Positions 32,700-43,684 of a stretch of 64,000 nucleotides of DNA are shown here, piece by piece. This DNA is from Diabrotica undecimpunctata (Eukaryota > Arthropoda > Insecta > Coleoptera > Chrysomelidae): assembly GCF_040954645.1 (NCBI RefSeq), contig NC_092808.1:80501889-80565888 (forward strand), written 5' to 3'. Under the pieces are notes generated by a model that was not told the DNA's origin, did not search any database, and saw only the letters and a list, made by a program, of their open reading frames with translations. Position 1 is the stretch's first letter. Each line of letters opens with the position of its first letter. The translations under genes were made by a program, and so were the position numbers.

Positions 32700-33870
32700 T
32701 ATTAAAAACAATTAAAATCAGAGCCATACTTTAATATGCACACTTCTCAAAGCAACCCAATGTACTCTAGCTGTTGCATCGCAACAAACTAGTCCAAAAG
32801 TTGTACTTAAAGAACAAGGCATCAACTTCTGTTAAATCAATGGCGCAAAATCACAAGATTAACTATTGCAACTAGGACCACTCAAATACCAATCAAATGT
32901 CAACCAAAAAATATTATATATTCGTCAAGAATCTATGATATTCGAGTATGTATTTATCTTTCCAGTAAAGCTGTAGTTGATGATTTTCTTAATAAAACAG
33001 AATCCATAAAAATAAATAATGAATAATGCTAGCACGTAGACTAATCACCCCATCAGAAAGACTTCTCTTATATAATGTTAGTCCAACAATCCCACACGAA
33101 ATATTGAGCAATCTTCTTCAAAACCTTGGCTTGAAATTGATGTCACCAATAACATGTTTGAGAATTGGAGCTACAAATCCTGAATATAGCCACATACTTA
33201 GTTTTAGGCCACATACTAAACTTTAACTAAACATCTTTTGGTAAACTTCTGGTAAACTCGATTGGACAGTACTAAAAGATTTATATAGTAGTGACAACTT
33301 CTCAATTTGAATCATATAGTTAGTTTAAATACATATACAAGATTAGCTTAAAAATGAAAACTAAAAAAAGCAAATTGGATTGAATTTGAAAATTTTTATT
33401 AGAGATAATGAATCAGAATAAAATTTCGAAGTCGATTAACTACACACTCGAGAGCTTTATAATCAGTATGTACTGGATGCTGCTTATATACAGAATATAA
33501 GACCGCTATTCGATTAATTAAAACAATTTGGAACCAATACAAAAAGTACAAAAATATTGATCTATTAATAAGGTACAAAAATATAGAGATAAAGCAAGGA
33601 TAATCATAAAAAAAGCAAACAAGAATCCTGGCAGAAATGCATATCTAGCATTAACAGCAACACAAATAGATCATCGGTTTGGAAAAAGTTCAAAAAATAA
33701 CAGGACAGCACACTTACTAACAAATTGTAAGTCTAGATAAAGAAGTGGCGTTACTAACTGATCCACAGAATATAGTAAATGAACTAGCTGATACCTATCA
33801 AAAATTCTCATCCAACCAAAATTACAGTAGTGAGTTCTTAACTCACAAACAACAGGAGGAGGTAGTATTC
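32700..33870 (+). pseudogene. Jockey-like LINE relic: gag-type ORF1 and linker pieces
   Basis: Near 32,915-33,225 the translation resembles the pre-zinc-knuckle part of a gag-like ORF1: RVCIYLSSKAVVDDFLN, then SERLLLYNVSPTIPHEILS and MSPITCLRIGATNPEYSHIL. From about 33,560 a linker-like stretch KYRDKARIIIKKANKN appears. The frame 33,745-33,951 gives DPQNIVNELADTYQKFSSN, as found between endonuclease and RT in such elements. The endonuclease between them is deleted or unreadable. Confidence 0.6.
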
Positions 33871-33959
33871 TTGTGCCTAGCTTCACCTTTTGCTCCTGAA
33901 AATTGGGTTACTGAATTGTCGCACGGGTTGGTTCTCACGTTCTTACGTTGATCTAAATG

Positions 33960-34993
33960 TTTTTTATATCAAGGACCGTCACGTCTAATGAAACAAGGTT
34001 CAGGGGTTGTTCTCTTAAGTACTATAATAGAGGCCACGTCATTGTCGGACACATCTTGTTTCTAATGACTATTCTCATTTTGAACTTCTAAATGGGCGTC
34101 ATGTAATCACTATTCCCTGCTATGTTAGATGAAACTTCGTCAAAAAGTCGTCTAATTCTTTCTTGTTTAGCTTCACAACGGCTCACAACAGCTAGTCATT
34201 TTTTGAAAAGAAAGTGTGAAATAAATCAACAAAGCAATTTCGGCATACTTGTTGCATACAAAAAGAGTAAATGAAACAGCACCACAAATAACCCTATATT
34301 ATGAATAAAAGTATTCAAACACTTCGCTTTTAAAAAAAAAAACAAATTATTGTTACCCTGTTATTTTGACAGATTTAATAACACCAAAACTTACATCGGT
34401 TTCTGAGAAAAAAACTTACCGATAATTGCAGAAGCACCTTACACAGAAGTCTAAGCGAGAGCGCCCACGAAACTGGCGTGACATGTACATGGCAGTGACA
34501 TTTTTGCACGAGCATTGCACTGGTGTAGCAGCTAGCGCACACTAAAGTAACGTGACATTTAATAACGTTTTGGGTACACACTTATTGGAAAGAGATATAA
34601 GAGCATAGTGGATTTAATGTATTTAAATAATTAAATAATAAATAAAAGTATCCTGCGAAATTTCAATCCTTTTCCAAAATTCCGGACTTGCGTTGTTATA
34701 AATACCTGCAAATTTCTCAATTATTGAGACAAAACGAATATTAAACTCTGGACTGTTTTCCATATTTAAATTTTTCAACAAACACATATAAAAAATGCAA
34801 GTAGCACGTGGAAAAAGGTAGAAAAAGCTCTATTTTTACGACGTGGCGTAGCAAGCTGCATGACGCCACTGTCGCTGTCATTTTGGTGTGCGCTGAATCA
34901 TTCGTTTGCATTGGTTACATTTTAAGTAACATGCTAGAAGCGCGCTACTTGCTATTTGTTACTTGCCATGCCAGGATTGGTGGTCACTCTTCC
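33960..34993. other. No gene recognised
   Basis: Mixed-composition sequence with weak inverted similarity between 34,440-34,560 and 34,850-34,960 (CGTGACAT-like and GCGCACAC-like words). I could not define element ends. Confidence 0.35.
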
Positions 34994-34996
34994 TTA

Positions 34997-35160
34997 GGGT
35001 GCGTTCATTACGGAGACCATCGCAAGGTATCCTCGCCTAGAGCTTAGCACTGACAGTGAACGCTCGCATTTAAAATAATGCATTTGTTTTACGTGGCGAT
35101 GACAATATAATACCATCCTATGGTCCGATCGAGGGTCGGCGCCTCGTTATGAACGCACAC
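34997..35160. mobile_element. PIF/Harbinger-like MITE with TTA duplication
   Basis: A 164-bp unit flanked by TTA at 34,994-34,996 and 35,161-35,163. The ends GGGTGCGTTCATTACG and, inverted, GTGTGCGTTCATAACG match at 14 of 16 positions. TTA/TAA duplications and short GC-rich ends are typical of PIF/Harbinger elements. There is no coding capacity. Confidence 0.72.
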
Positions 35161-35249
35161 TTAGGGAGAGAGAACGCACACCAAACTTCCATCCATCCAT
35201 CTCTTTGTATTCTGCGTAACTAAAGAGTTTCTTCTGTGACTGCGTATAT

Positions 35250-36100
35250 GGTGGAACTTATGGCCCTAAATTTAGTTTTGGCCCAAGGCGGCCTTTTACA
35301 AGCTGTTCGTACAATTTAGCTACCGAACTAAGAAAGCAAATTGGCCGAAATCTCAGAAATCGTACCTCTTCCTCTTCAACTCTACCTTACGGGATAAGGA
35401 CAACCTTAGCTTCTTTCAACATTGTTAAAAACTGCTGTTGTTCAAGCAGTTTGTTTAGCAATCTTAGGAAAACCTACGAATATATTAGAGCTGCAAGTCT
35501 TACTGTCTCCGGCATGACACCATATATGCCAGGTGCCTTTCGGATCTTCATACGTCCAACAGCCTTGCCAAGTTCCAACTTAGTAAAAGATTTCAAGTCA
35601 ACGAAAATAGTAACATTTTCATGTCTATACTTTAATAGAGGAAGGAGTTCCCGTATTAAATGGAGTTTTTTCTCCTCAGGGTGTCGTATTCCCCTTCAAT
35701 TCGATACAGACAATCTTGAACCCCTCTCTGGTGGAATAAATAATCCGTTCTATTTACAGAGCACTATAACGTGTTTTCCTCTGCACGGGCCACAACATTC
35801 TTCTTCAGGCGCTCGGCCTGTTCTATCCGTGCTACTTCGAGGATAAGGTCTCCGCCCTTGGTCTTTTTGAGCGCTTTTGATACTAATCTCCTCCTTCTTT
35901 GTATCTACGCTACCCTTTATTTGTTTCAGCAACTTGGCGTAAGATTTTTCGCCTCACTTCAGGACCACCTTTCATACTCCTCCAGCAAGAAGTAGAGGAT
36001 CATACCGCTAAAGGTGACTTCAGGAAGTTTCCTGATGTTCCTACCTCTGTATCCCCCACTACTATTAGAGACGGCTCTCTGGTCATAAAAAGTAAATAGA
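35250..36100 (-). pseudogene. R1/I-type LINE relic: gag end and RT start
   Basis: Minus strand: a gag-like basic/acidic stretch (35,850-36,000), then after a gap RT-start blocks RKAPGIYGVMPETVRLAAL (about 35,510), MLKEAKVVLIP (about 35,410) and FRPICFLSSVAKLYEQLVK (about 35,310). These correspond to the KAPGPDGIP, WKxAKVVLIPK and FRPICLLxxxxKxxExLI blocks. Stops and frame changes abound. The endonuclease is missing between gag and RT. Confidence 0.7.
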
Positions 36101-36910
36101 AATAATGAAAAACAATTAACAAAAAGTACACTCATAAACGTGTGATGTAGAGCGATTCTTTCCAATATAAAAAACGCATATCTAGATCTCTTAAATTAGT
36201 TTATCGACAGTTAAAGCCTACTCTAATTCATGTTTGGCCAACTTTCAACACACAAGAATTAATTGTGCTAAAATGGTGATGATGTGATCTAGATCAACTC
36301 ATTATGGAAATTCTGAATCCTAGAGACTATAGCTCGTAATTGTAAAAATTAAATATGTTTGCATTTTTACCATTGTTAAAGTGCAATATTTAGTGGCAAA
36401 TAACTGTTATTGATTTTTTTATAAAGTTAAATTTGTTATAAAGTTAGTCTACGAATTATAACAAATCTTTGTTGGGGCATAGGCGAAATATCAAACGAAT
36501 TTTATGTAACTTTATTTCTCTAGAAATATTAAAAAAATTAAGGGGAAATGCAAAACTAATGAAATAAAATTTGCATAAAAGCCTTCCCTTATTAAACCAA
36601 AATTATTGCGCATATTACAGGCATCGTAGGCAACAAGTGTCGTCAATGTATTTTAATGCATAAAAAGGGGCATTTTTATTAAAATTTCTAAATAAGCAAA
36701 ACTCAACATGAAAAATAAATGTTATTGTAAATATTTCGTTATTAAAAAAGGGCCAATGTATTCTTCTAACTAAAAGATAAATATTCTGTAAATAGTGTTT
36801 TACAGAAAAATTCTGAAACTACCTTCTAGTGGCATGACTAGTTTAAATATGTTTATATGGGATTAAGCCACAATTATTGGTTGTAATAAGAATTACATTT
36901 TAAACTAACT
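36101..36910. other. No gene recognised
   Basis: AT-rich sequence without supported features. Confidence 0.35.
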
Positions 36911-36913
36911 GGT

Positions 36914-36960
36914 GTTTGACGTTTTCGACTTCCACTCTGAAAATGGTTCTAAAAGAAGGT
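36914..36960 (-). ncRNA. Degenerate hammerhead-like motif (weak)
   Basis: The minus strand has TTTTC-AGAGT-GGAAGTC as a stem II-like hairpin, then GAA, AACGTC and AAAC. The CUGANGA core upstream is not recognisable (TAGAACC in its place). Its position downstream of the GIY-YIG relic on the same strand suggests a decayed PLE end. Confidence 0.35.
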
Positions 36961-37149
36961 TATTATAAAAAAAATCTGCGAAAATGCAAATAAACAAAGT
37001 TTTTTTTGTTATTAAGTTACATATATGTCATTTTTGACACAATTGCCCTTGATCTTGTAGGTAGCATCTTCTAAATGGCAAGAAAAGCGATATTTGTGTT
37101 TTGTGTGTTGCGTATGTATTGTGTATAAAAATGTAGGTTGTAGGTAATG

Positions 37150-37720
37150 TTTTTCGACCTACTGTTACTCCGCTATTGTTGGTATAATTTTGTTGTTCAC
37201 TTCTTCTTTTAACGTTTGCAACAAAAGCCCATTACATTCTACTAATGGACTTGCTACGCAGGTTTCTTTATTAAGTACGATGTGGGCTGCTTTTTTGACT
37301 TTTCTCTTTTTTATGTCTGCTTAGTTCATAATTATTGATACATCTTTCTATTGTAGTCTCTGTTCGTTGTGCCGGCTATGTTTGCATATCTGGAATTTCT
37401 CTAAGTTCTGTTATTGATGTATGTTTCATGCTCTTTTATCTTGAAAGTTAGCGGTCTTGCGGTTTGTCCCACGTAGAAATTTTTGCACTTACAGGGTACT
37501 TTTAGATGAAGTTTCATATCTGCTTGTGTGTTGTTGGGTTTGGTTTTGAATAGAATAGATTTCAGTGTGTCGGTTATTTTGAATGTGGTGATGTTGTTCT
37601 TGTTTTCTATCCCCTTTAGTTATTCTAGTTAGACATTTACATATTGTATTTTTGTCATCTTTGAGTCCCTTCCTGTGAGTGTTTCCAGATTGCTTGTGGT
37701 CTTTTGTTATTTTCTTTCTT
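37150..37720 (-). pseudogene. Penelope-like GIY-YIG endonuclease relic (third family)
   Basis: Around 37,420-37,640 the minus strand translates to ITTFKITDTLKSILFKTKP, then LKVPCKCKNFYVGQTARPL and KIKEHETYINN. This has the order and residues of a Penelope GIY-YIG domain (IPCxCxxxYVGQTxRxxxxRxxEH). The protein differs clearly from PLE-1 and PLE-2. Downstream sequence is shifted, and the upstream RT is missing. Confidence 0.7.
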
Positions 37721-37815
37721 CAATCTTGTAAAAAATCTTGTTTCTAAATGAAAATGGGTAGGTAAAAGAAATAATAAATTCGACTTACTCACAATCAATT
37801 TAATTTAATTATCCA

Positions 37816-37860
37816 GACGACCGGTTTCGCTTTCTACAATATGCAAAGCATCTTCAGGTC
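37816..37860 (-). ncRNA. Hammerhead-like motif, ACCGGU stem III lineage
   Basis: Minus strand: GAC (stem I), CTGAAGA (fits CUGANGA), stem II GCTTT..AAAGC with a long loop, GAA, palindromic ACCGGT, C, GTC pairing with GAC. All core bases fit. This 45-bp block is the best example with a six-base palindromic stem III. Confidence 0.72.
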
Positions 37861-38258
37861 ACGATACAAAGTTAAATAAATGCTGAAATAATAAACCCAT
37901 ATTAGGGTGTTGTCTAATAAAGATAAACAAAGATAGATGATATAAATAATATAAATTACAGTAATTATGCCAATATTACATGTCTGTGGTTATTCAAAAT
38001 GAATAAAATGTTTAAGCAGACAAGGTAAGACCCACAAATTGGTAAAATAGTCTATTAAACTGTAATGAATTAATAAATGAACAAATAAATAAAACATAAC
38101 TTACATGCCTTACATCAATTAATAGAGTACCGGCATGTAAGTAATGTTTTATTTTTGTTTTATTTATTTTTATTTTTTTATTTTTTATTTTTTTATTTAT
38201 TGATTATTGATACATTCTACATGATACATGATACATTGATACACCCACAAAACCAGCT

Positions 38259-39331
38259 ATGTCTGAAAATATATTCGACAATCAAAGTGATGCCGAAAAG
38301 GATCTTTCTGTAAGTACTACAATTCCAATCAATTTGATGAATAATCCAAATACAACCAATCTGAATGAGACACAACAAAAAGTAACAAAACAGGTAAGGC
38401 AAGCACTTCTATTTAATAGTAATGCAATAACCTCTTATAAAACAAAACTCTAGAAATATTTCGTTTAAATAATTGAGATCTGTATATTCTAAAATTTATT
38501 TTACACAGACAAGGAGTTATTAGGGATATAGATACAGATTTATCGGAAGAGTATATTAAAAATATAATTAAACAGTATGATAGTAATTGCATATTTGAAA
38601 TTGCAAACGTTAAAAGAATTACGCGTAAAGTAGAAAAAATTGTTAATGAGGAAAAAATTGTCAAATATGTCCCTACTAAGTCTTGTATTGTGACCTTTAA
38701 ATCACAAACTTTACCTAAATATATAGTCATCAATAAGGTTATTAAAGAAGTTGAAATATATAAACAGAAAGTTTTGTTATGTTTTAACTGTATTAGATAC
38801 GGCCACTTAGGAAATCAATGTAGGAGTCAGCCGAGATGTAACAGATACCAAGAAACTCATAATTCAAAGAATTACATAAAAGTTGAGTTCACACAAGTAT
38901 GTTTCAGTTGTAAGGGGAATCATTTGACCACAAATTTAAGCGCATGCCCAGAATTTATACGACAAAAGTTAATAAAAGAGACGATGGGTTTAACAAACAT
39001 TAATTTTTACGAAGCAAATAAAGTGCCTAAGAATTCATACGCTAGTATTCTTAGGACCAATACAGCGAACAATGATTCAAATTTTTCACAAAATTCAGAA
39101 CCTTCTACTTCCTCTCAAGGAAATAATTTTGCTAAATTTATACTTAATCCTCACACAAACACCAGTAGGCCGAATAAAAGGCAGAAACCAAATAATTCAG
39201 ACCCAACTGATATAGCTAGAAAACAAATAGTATCTATAGTTTCCATTCCAAAACATCCTGAGGGAATAGATAAAAGTCAATTTTACCAAAAAAAAAACTT
39301 AAACATTGCAGATTCAGGTCAGAAGAGTTAA
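38259..39331 (+). pseudogene. LINE gag-like ORF1 with CCHC zinc knuckles
   Basis: The best open part, 38,690-39,331, has CFNCIRYGHLGNQC (a CCHC knuckle), then CNRYQETHNSKNY and CFSCKGNHLTTNLSACPEF, the second and third knuckle-like units, followed by a Ser/Asn-rich tail. It should bind the element RNA. The N-terminal part, from about 38,259, is out of frame. One knuckle lost a Cys (the RCNRYQETH unit). Confidence 0.8.
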
Positions 39332-39485
39332 ATTCTTCTGTAATAAATGTCATTGTAGATTTGGTTCTTACAATTGTTAATTCAATTAAACAAAATAATA
39401 ATTTTAATATTTCAAAAGCTGATGTAATTCAGATAATTAGTAACCATTTTAACCAAAATCTAGCATCAAATTCGCAAACTTAAAT

Positions 39486-40140
39486 AAAATAAACCTATTA
39501 CAGTGGAACTGTCGTTCAGGAGTTGCTAATAAAGAGAATTTAGAATATTTACTTCATCAGAATGACATCACTATAGCTCTATTATCTGAAACCTGGTTTA
39601 AACCTGGAAAATATTATAATTTTAAAGAATTTAATTGTGTTCGAGCTGACTGCCCTGATGGATATGGCGGTTGTGCAATCCTTTTGAAATCCAACATAAT
39701 AATATGAAGAAATAAATTTTCAAAATACGTTTTCGTTTACATTATAAGTGTATTTCAATAAAAATTTCACATTTCAAGAAACCTTTACATATAATTTCTC
39801 TATATAATGAACCCAGGACAAAGTTTTAATTCAACAATGGATAAATTTTTTAGAAAATATACTAAAACCATTTATAATTGGAGGCGATTTTAACGCACAC
39901 TATTTGGCATGGGGCTGCGAAGTTGATGATAGATTAGGTAAAGATCTTCTAGATGCTATAGAATACTGTTATTTAGAATATTTAAACGACGGGTCCCCCA
40001 CTCTTGCTATTTCCAATAAACCTTCTGCTGTAGACTTAACCATTTGTTCCCAATATATTGTCTCTCATTTTCGTTGGAATACTCTACAAGAACCTTATGG
40101 ATCTAATCATGTGCCAATTAATTTTTCATCACAAAGTTTC
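39486..40140 (+). pseudogene. LINE apurinic-type endonuclease domain, interrupted
   Basis: LLQWNCRSGVANKENLEYLL at about 39,500, then LLSETWFKPG. A stop follows near 39,705, then FIIGGDFNAHYLAWGCE (about 39,880), LNDGSPT, SAVDLTICS and YGSNHVPI. These are the N/E, GDFNAH and SDH catalytic boxes in order. The enzyme would nick target DNA for priming. The stop and a frame change inactivate it. Confidence 0.82.
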
Positions 40141-41345
40141 TCCGCAGCAGAAGCCACATCCAGTAGAAAATATAGAATATGGAACATTATCAGAGCCAAT
40201 TGGATAATGTATGCCAGTACTTTGGAAACAATGAAAATACCATTAATCTACGAAGAACTGTTGACAAATATATACCAGGCAGTCAACGTCGCTATCCCAA
40301 AACATTTTTCCATTAAAGAAAAAAACAAAGGTCATATTCCGAAACCATGGTGGAACAATCATTGTCAGTTAGCAGCTGAAAATATAAAACTTGCGTTTAT
40401 AAATTATAAACAGAATCCAACGCTCCAAAACCTAATGGAGTATAAACGACTAGATGCTATTGCAAAGAAAATCTTCAAACAGAAGAAAAAGAAGAATTGG
40501 ATTGATTTTTGTGAAAGCCTTAACTCAAGAACACCAATAAAAGATGTCTGGCGAAAAGTTAATTGTTTTAAAAACCGCAAAAAAGCCAACAAAGTACCTA
40601 TTGATCCAGAAGATACATGGTTGCAAGAATTCCATAGAAAAATTGCCCCGGCATGGGTTCCAAATGACGACACTGTACAAGAACATATCCAAACAGTACC
40701 CCGACAAAATGACAATTTTGACGAAAATTTTCATTTATGGGAATTGCATCGAGCCCTTGAAAAAAGAAATATTACTGTTTCAGGTATTGACAATGTATCA
40801 TATTCGATGTTATACAACTTACCTATAGAATATAAAATTTCACTAGTAGACATTTTCTACAATAATTGAAAAAATAAGACACCAGTACCAAATAGTTGGA
40901 AAGAGTACCTGGTAATTCCGATTAAAAAACCTGGCAGACCAGAATGTGATCCAAGTTCTTACCGACCTATCTCCTTATCTTCATGGTTTTTAAAAAACAT
41001 TTGAATGAATAATTAAAAATAGATTTGAACATTGTCTAGAACACGATAGTAAACTTCCAAGTTCTCAATATGGTTTTCGCAAGTCTAGGTCCACTCAAGA
41101 CGCAACTACACCTCTAGTTACTTCAATTCAGCTTAATTTTACGTCAAATAACTCTACACCAGCTGCGGTCCTTGACATTTCTGCTGCTTTTGATAATGTC
41201 AATTTAGACATTCCTTGCCAAAAAATGTATATTGGAATCCCTAGATCATTTGCTCTCTTTTTAAAATCTTTATATTCTAACAGACTAACTTTTTTGAAAA
41301 TTAATAATGAGGAATTTTCATACACCCGACTAACTAATTCACAAA
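39904..41345 (+). pseudogene. LINE linker and first part of reverse transcriptase
   Basis: The 321-codon open frame (39,904-40,869) covers the endonuclease end and a linker with the WWNNHC and WRKVNCFKNRKK segments typical of Jockey-type proteins. After a stop the RT begins: KEYLVIPIKKPGRP, SSYRPISLSS, QYGFRKSRSTQDA and AVLDISAAFDNV, whose Asp is the first catalytic residue. The sequence ends before the YADD box. Confidence 0.8.
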
Positions 41346-41519
41346 AGTCACATTAGAAATCGTAAATCAGTACTATGAAAAAATAGGATTATCAATTGAC
41401 AGTGGATCCGTTGTCATCGACCTAAAGTCACAACATAATCAAAATGTAACATTTGGAATGATGTAAACCCATTTAGGAGGTCTCACATATAACTTTATTG
41501 TTAGCTACAATTACACACG

Positions 41520-41557
41520 GCACTGAGGATGATCTGTTCAAATCGAAAACGTTATGC
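41520..41557 (+). ncRNA. Hammerhead-like motif with short stem II
   Basis: GCA (41,520-41,522), CTGAGGA (fits CUGANGA), stem II reduced to GAT..ATC, GAA 41,545-41,547, palindromic AACGTT 41,548-41,553, A, TGC pairing with GCA. The order and stem I are right, but stem II is short. It follows the end of the truncated LINE, so a PLE end may lie there. Confidence 0.5.
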
Positions 41558-41559
41558 TA

Positions 41560-42520
41560 GTACTTAAATTTTGACGACACTTTTTATAAAGTTTTAACTA
41601 TGTTTTTTATACCACAATACAAGTGTGAAGTGTTTTAACTTCTGTTTTTTTTTAAACGATGGTATACAGCCAACTACGAGGTATTTCCCAATAATTTTAT
41701 AGTATCGTAATATGTGAGTCATTGAGCAGCTGACAGAACTGAAAGATTTAGAAACGGTGATGATGTGATACAGTTAACTATTTTGAGAGTGACGAGTTCA
41801 GAATATACTTGCATTTCATTTTATTATAAAATTTTATTTATAATCCCTCAACATTAATTTGTGTTTCTAATTTTTAAAATGTGTTTTTATAGTATGCAAT
41901 GACTGGCCACTTATAGTGTCTAAGTAATAAAATACATTGTTTATTAATTTTGGGTACATTATAATAATGTTTTACTGTACGTGAAGTATTTGATATATTT
42001 AACTGTATGTTATGAAAATAACAACATTTTTGGTAAAAAGGGACAACAGCTTTTCGATAGCTATCAAATTTTCACGAAGTGATTCTATTATAGTTCGTCG
42101 CTTTTGAAACTGCTCTCAGCTCTTTTTATGTGACGATAGTTAATTTTTGTCTCTTTTAATCCGGTTGGCTTACTCTGCTTAGAAAACCTAAACAATTTAA
42201 TTGGTTCAGATGGTAAATGAGTTTAAACTGCATAACACTTAAAGAAGCCTTTTTACTATTTCCAATAAAATTGTACATTATAATGGACATAAAATAAATT
42301 ATTTATACTAAAAGATAAAATAAAATTTTAATCTAGATGCTCCTAAAAAAAATGTTTACTTCACAATGGAAAATCATTTTTTATGCTTTGCTATTATTAT
42401 CACTATCCCTAAATTTAAGAGTTTGGCTTGGTGCTTAAAATATCTTTGTAACTTTTTTCTGAGGTATTTTTATTATTATTACCGTTATACCACTTCTTTA
42501 AATTATTATTAGATATTGTA
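41560..42520. other. No gene recognised
   Basis: AT-rich sequence without supported features. Confidence 0.35.
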
Positions 42521-42526
42521 CCATTA

Positions 42527-43204
42527 AGGTCGATTTATACATATCCGTCACGGGTCCGTTGCATGTCAGTGCCGCGTCCGGGTATTTTTAACGTTATATT
42601 CACGTACAACCGCGTTTGACAGTATTCGTGCCGGGCCTATTAAGAGAGGAAAACGTTATTACATATTTCTGTGTAAAAGACAGTTGAAAATATGGCAGCT
42701 TGGATAGAAGATGTCATCGTGTTGGCAATACTATTTGATGAAAAAGAAGAGCAAGAGCGGAAAAGGCTAAAACAAATGAGAGGGAGTGTGAGTCCTACGT
42801 AGAAAAAAGACAAACCGAAGGAGAATTCAAAATATACATAGAACTATAGGACGATGAAACAAAATTTCACGATTATCTATTTATTTTTTTCTTTAATACA
42901 TATAAAAATCCATAACATACTAACCGCACAACATATCCTGCTTGTCTGTTTACCAGCACTCGTGTTCACAAAACAATAAAGTCGTGTTTATACAAGTCCG
43001 TGCGGTCCGTGTCATTTCCGTGCATCGCCAGTGCCGAAAGCAAAAATATCGTTTGGGATTAATTTCACGCCGCGCACGGACTGGCCCCATCCGGAAAACG
43101 TCAATCTATAAATATACTCATAAGAGTACATTATGATTTTTTTTATCTGCCGGGCACTGTTATAACACGGAACGGACACGGCACGGATATGTATAAATCG
43201 ACCT
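42527..43204. mobile_element. PIF/Harbinger element, internally deleted, TTA duplication
   Basis: A 678-bp unit bounded by TTA at 42,524-42,526 and 43,205-43,207. The ends share a perfect 22-bp inverted repeat starting AGGTCGATTTATAC and extend imperfectly into GC-rich repeats of the type CCGTGCCG. The interior keeps the start of a HARBI1-like protein: MAAWIEDVI at 42,692, then VEKRQTEGEFKIYIEL, a stop, and DDETKFHDYL. The DDE catalytic region is absent. TTA duplication, ends and protein remnant agree on the PIF/Harbinger group. Confidence 0.88.
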
Positions 43205-43684
43205 TTACCGTTCACTGCTGATTCAAAAAATAATTTCTTTGGGATTTTTTTTTTATATTTTTTATCTTAGTTTACTTGGTACCTGCGCAAGTTAGGTAAT
43301 AACATGAGCAAAACACTCAATGTAAAATTAAGATCGATAAAACATTTTAACCCTTATTAGGGCAACACTTAAAAAAGGTGCTACTATAGTATGCGGTCTA
43401 CTTCAAGGGTGCGATCTACCTGAAGGATTTGCACAACATAATGAAATGCAAGAAAACTTTTGTAGAACAAATATTTATTTAAAGTAATAGACATTTGGAG
43501 CCAAATAAAGACTTACCTAATAAATAAATAAAAACTTTTGTAAATCTACCAGGCCATTTTATTTGAAAAGAGGGATTGATGTTTACGCATACCCTGGAAA
43601 AAGATTACGGTGTTATTGCCTTTCATTATTGTGTGAAAACCCTTCTGATAAAAGATTATGGTAATTAGCAGCTCATGTATAAAG

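Larger units (their letters stand above)
38217..41345 (+). mobile_element. Jockey/I-type LINE, gag to mid-RT, 3'-incomplete
   Basis: A gag-like ORF1 with zinc knuckles, an endonuclease, a linker and the first part of the RT appear in normal order on the plus strand. The element stops inside the RT near 41,345, before the YADD box. LINEs are usually 5'-truncated, so loss of the 3' part suggests a later deletion or replacement. Only a few breaks separate the parts, so it is among the younger relics here. Confidence 0.82.

Noticed and set aside
34440..34960. Possible long terminal inverted repeats (CGTGACAT and GCGCACAC words)
   Set aside because: The similarity is patchy, with no consistent boundaries or target duplication.
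41350..41470. Readable text (IVNQYYEKIGLSIDSGSV) after the LINE break
   Set aside because: Too short, and no family recognised; it could be chance or an unknown repeat.
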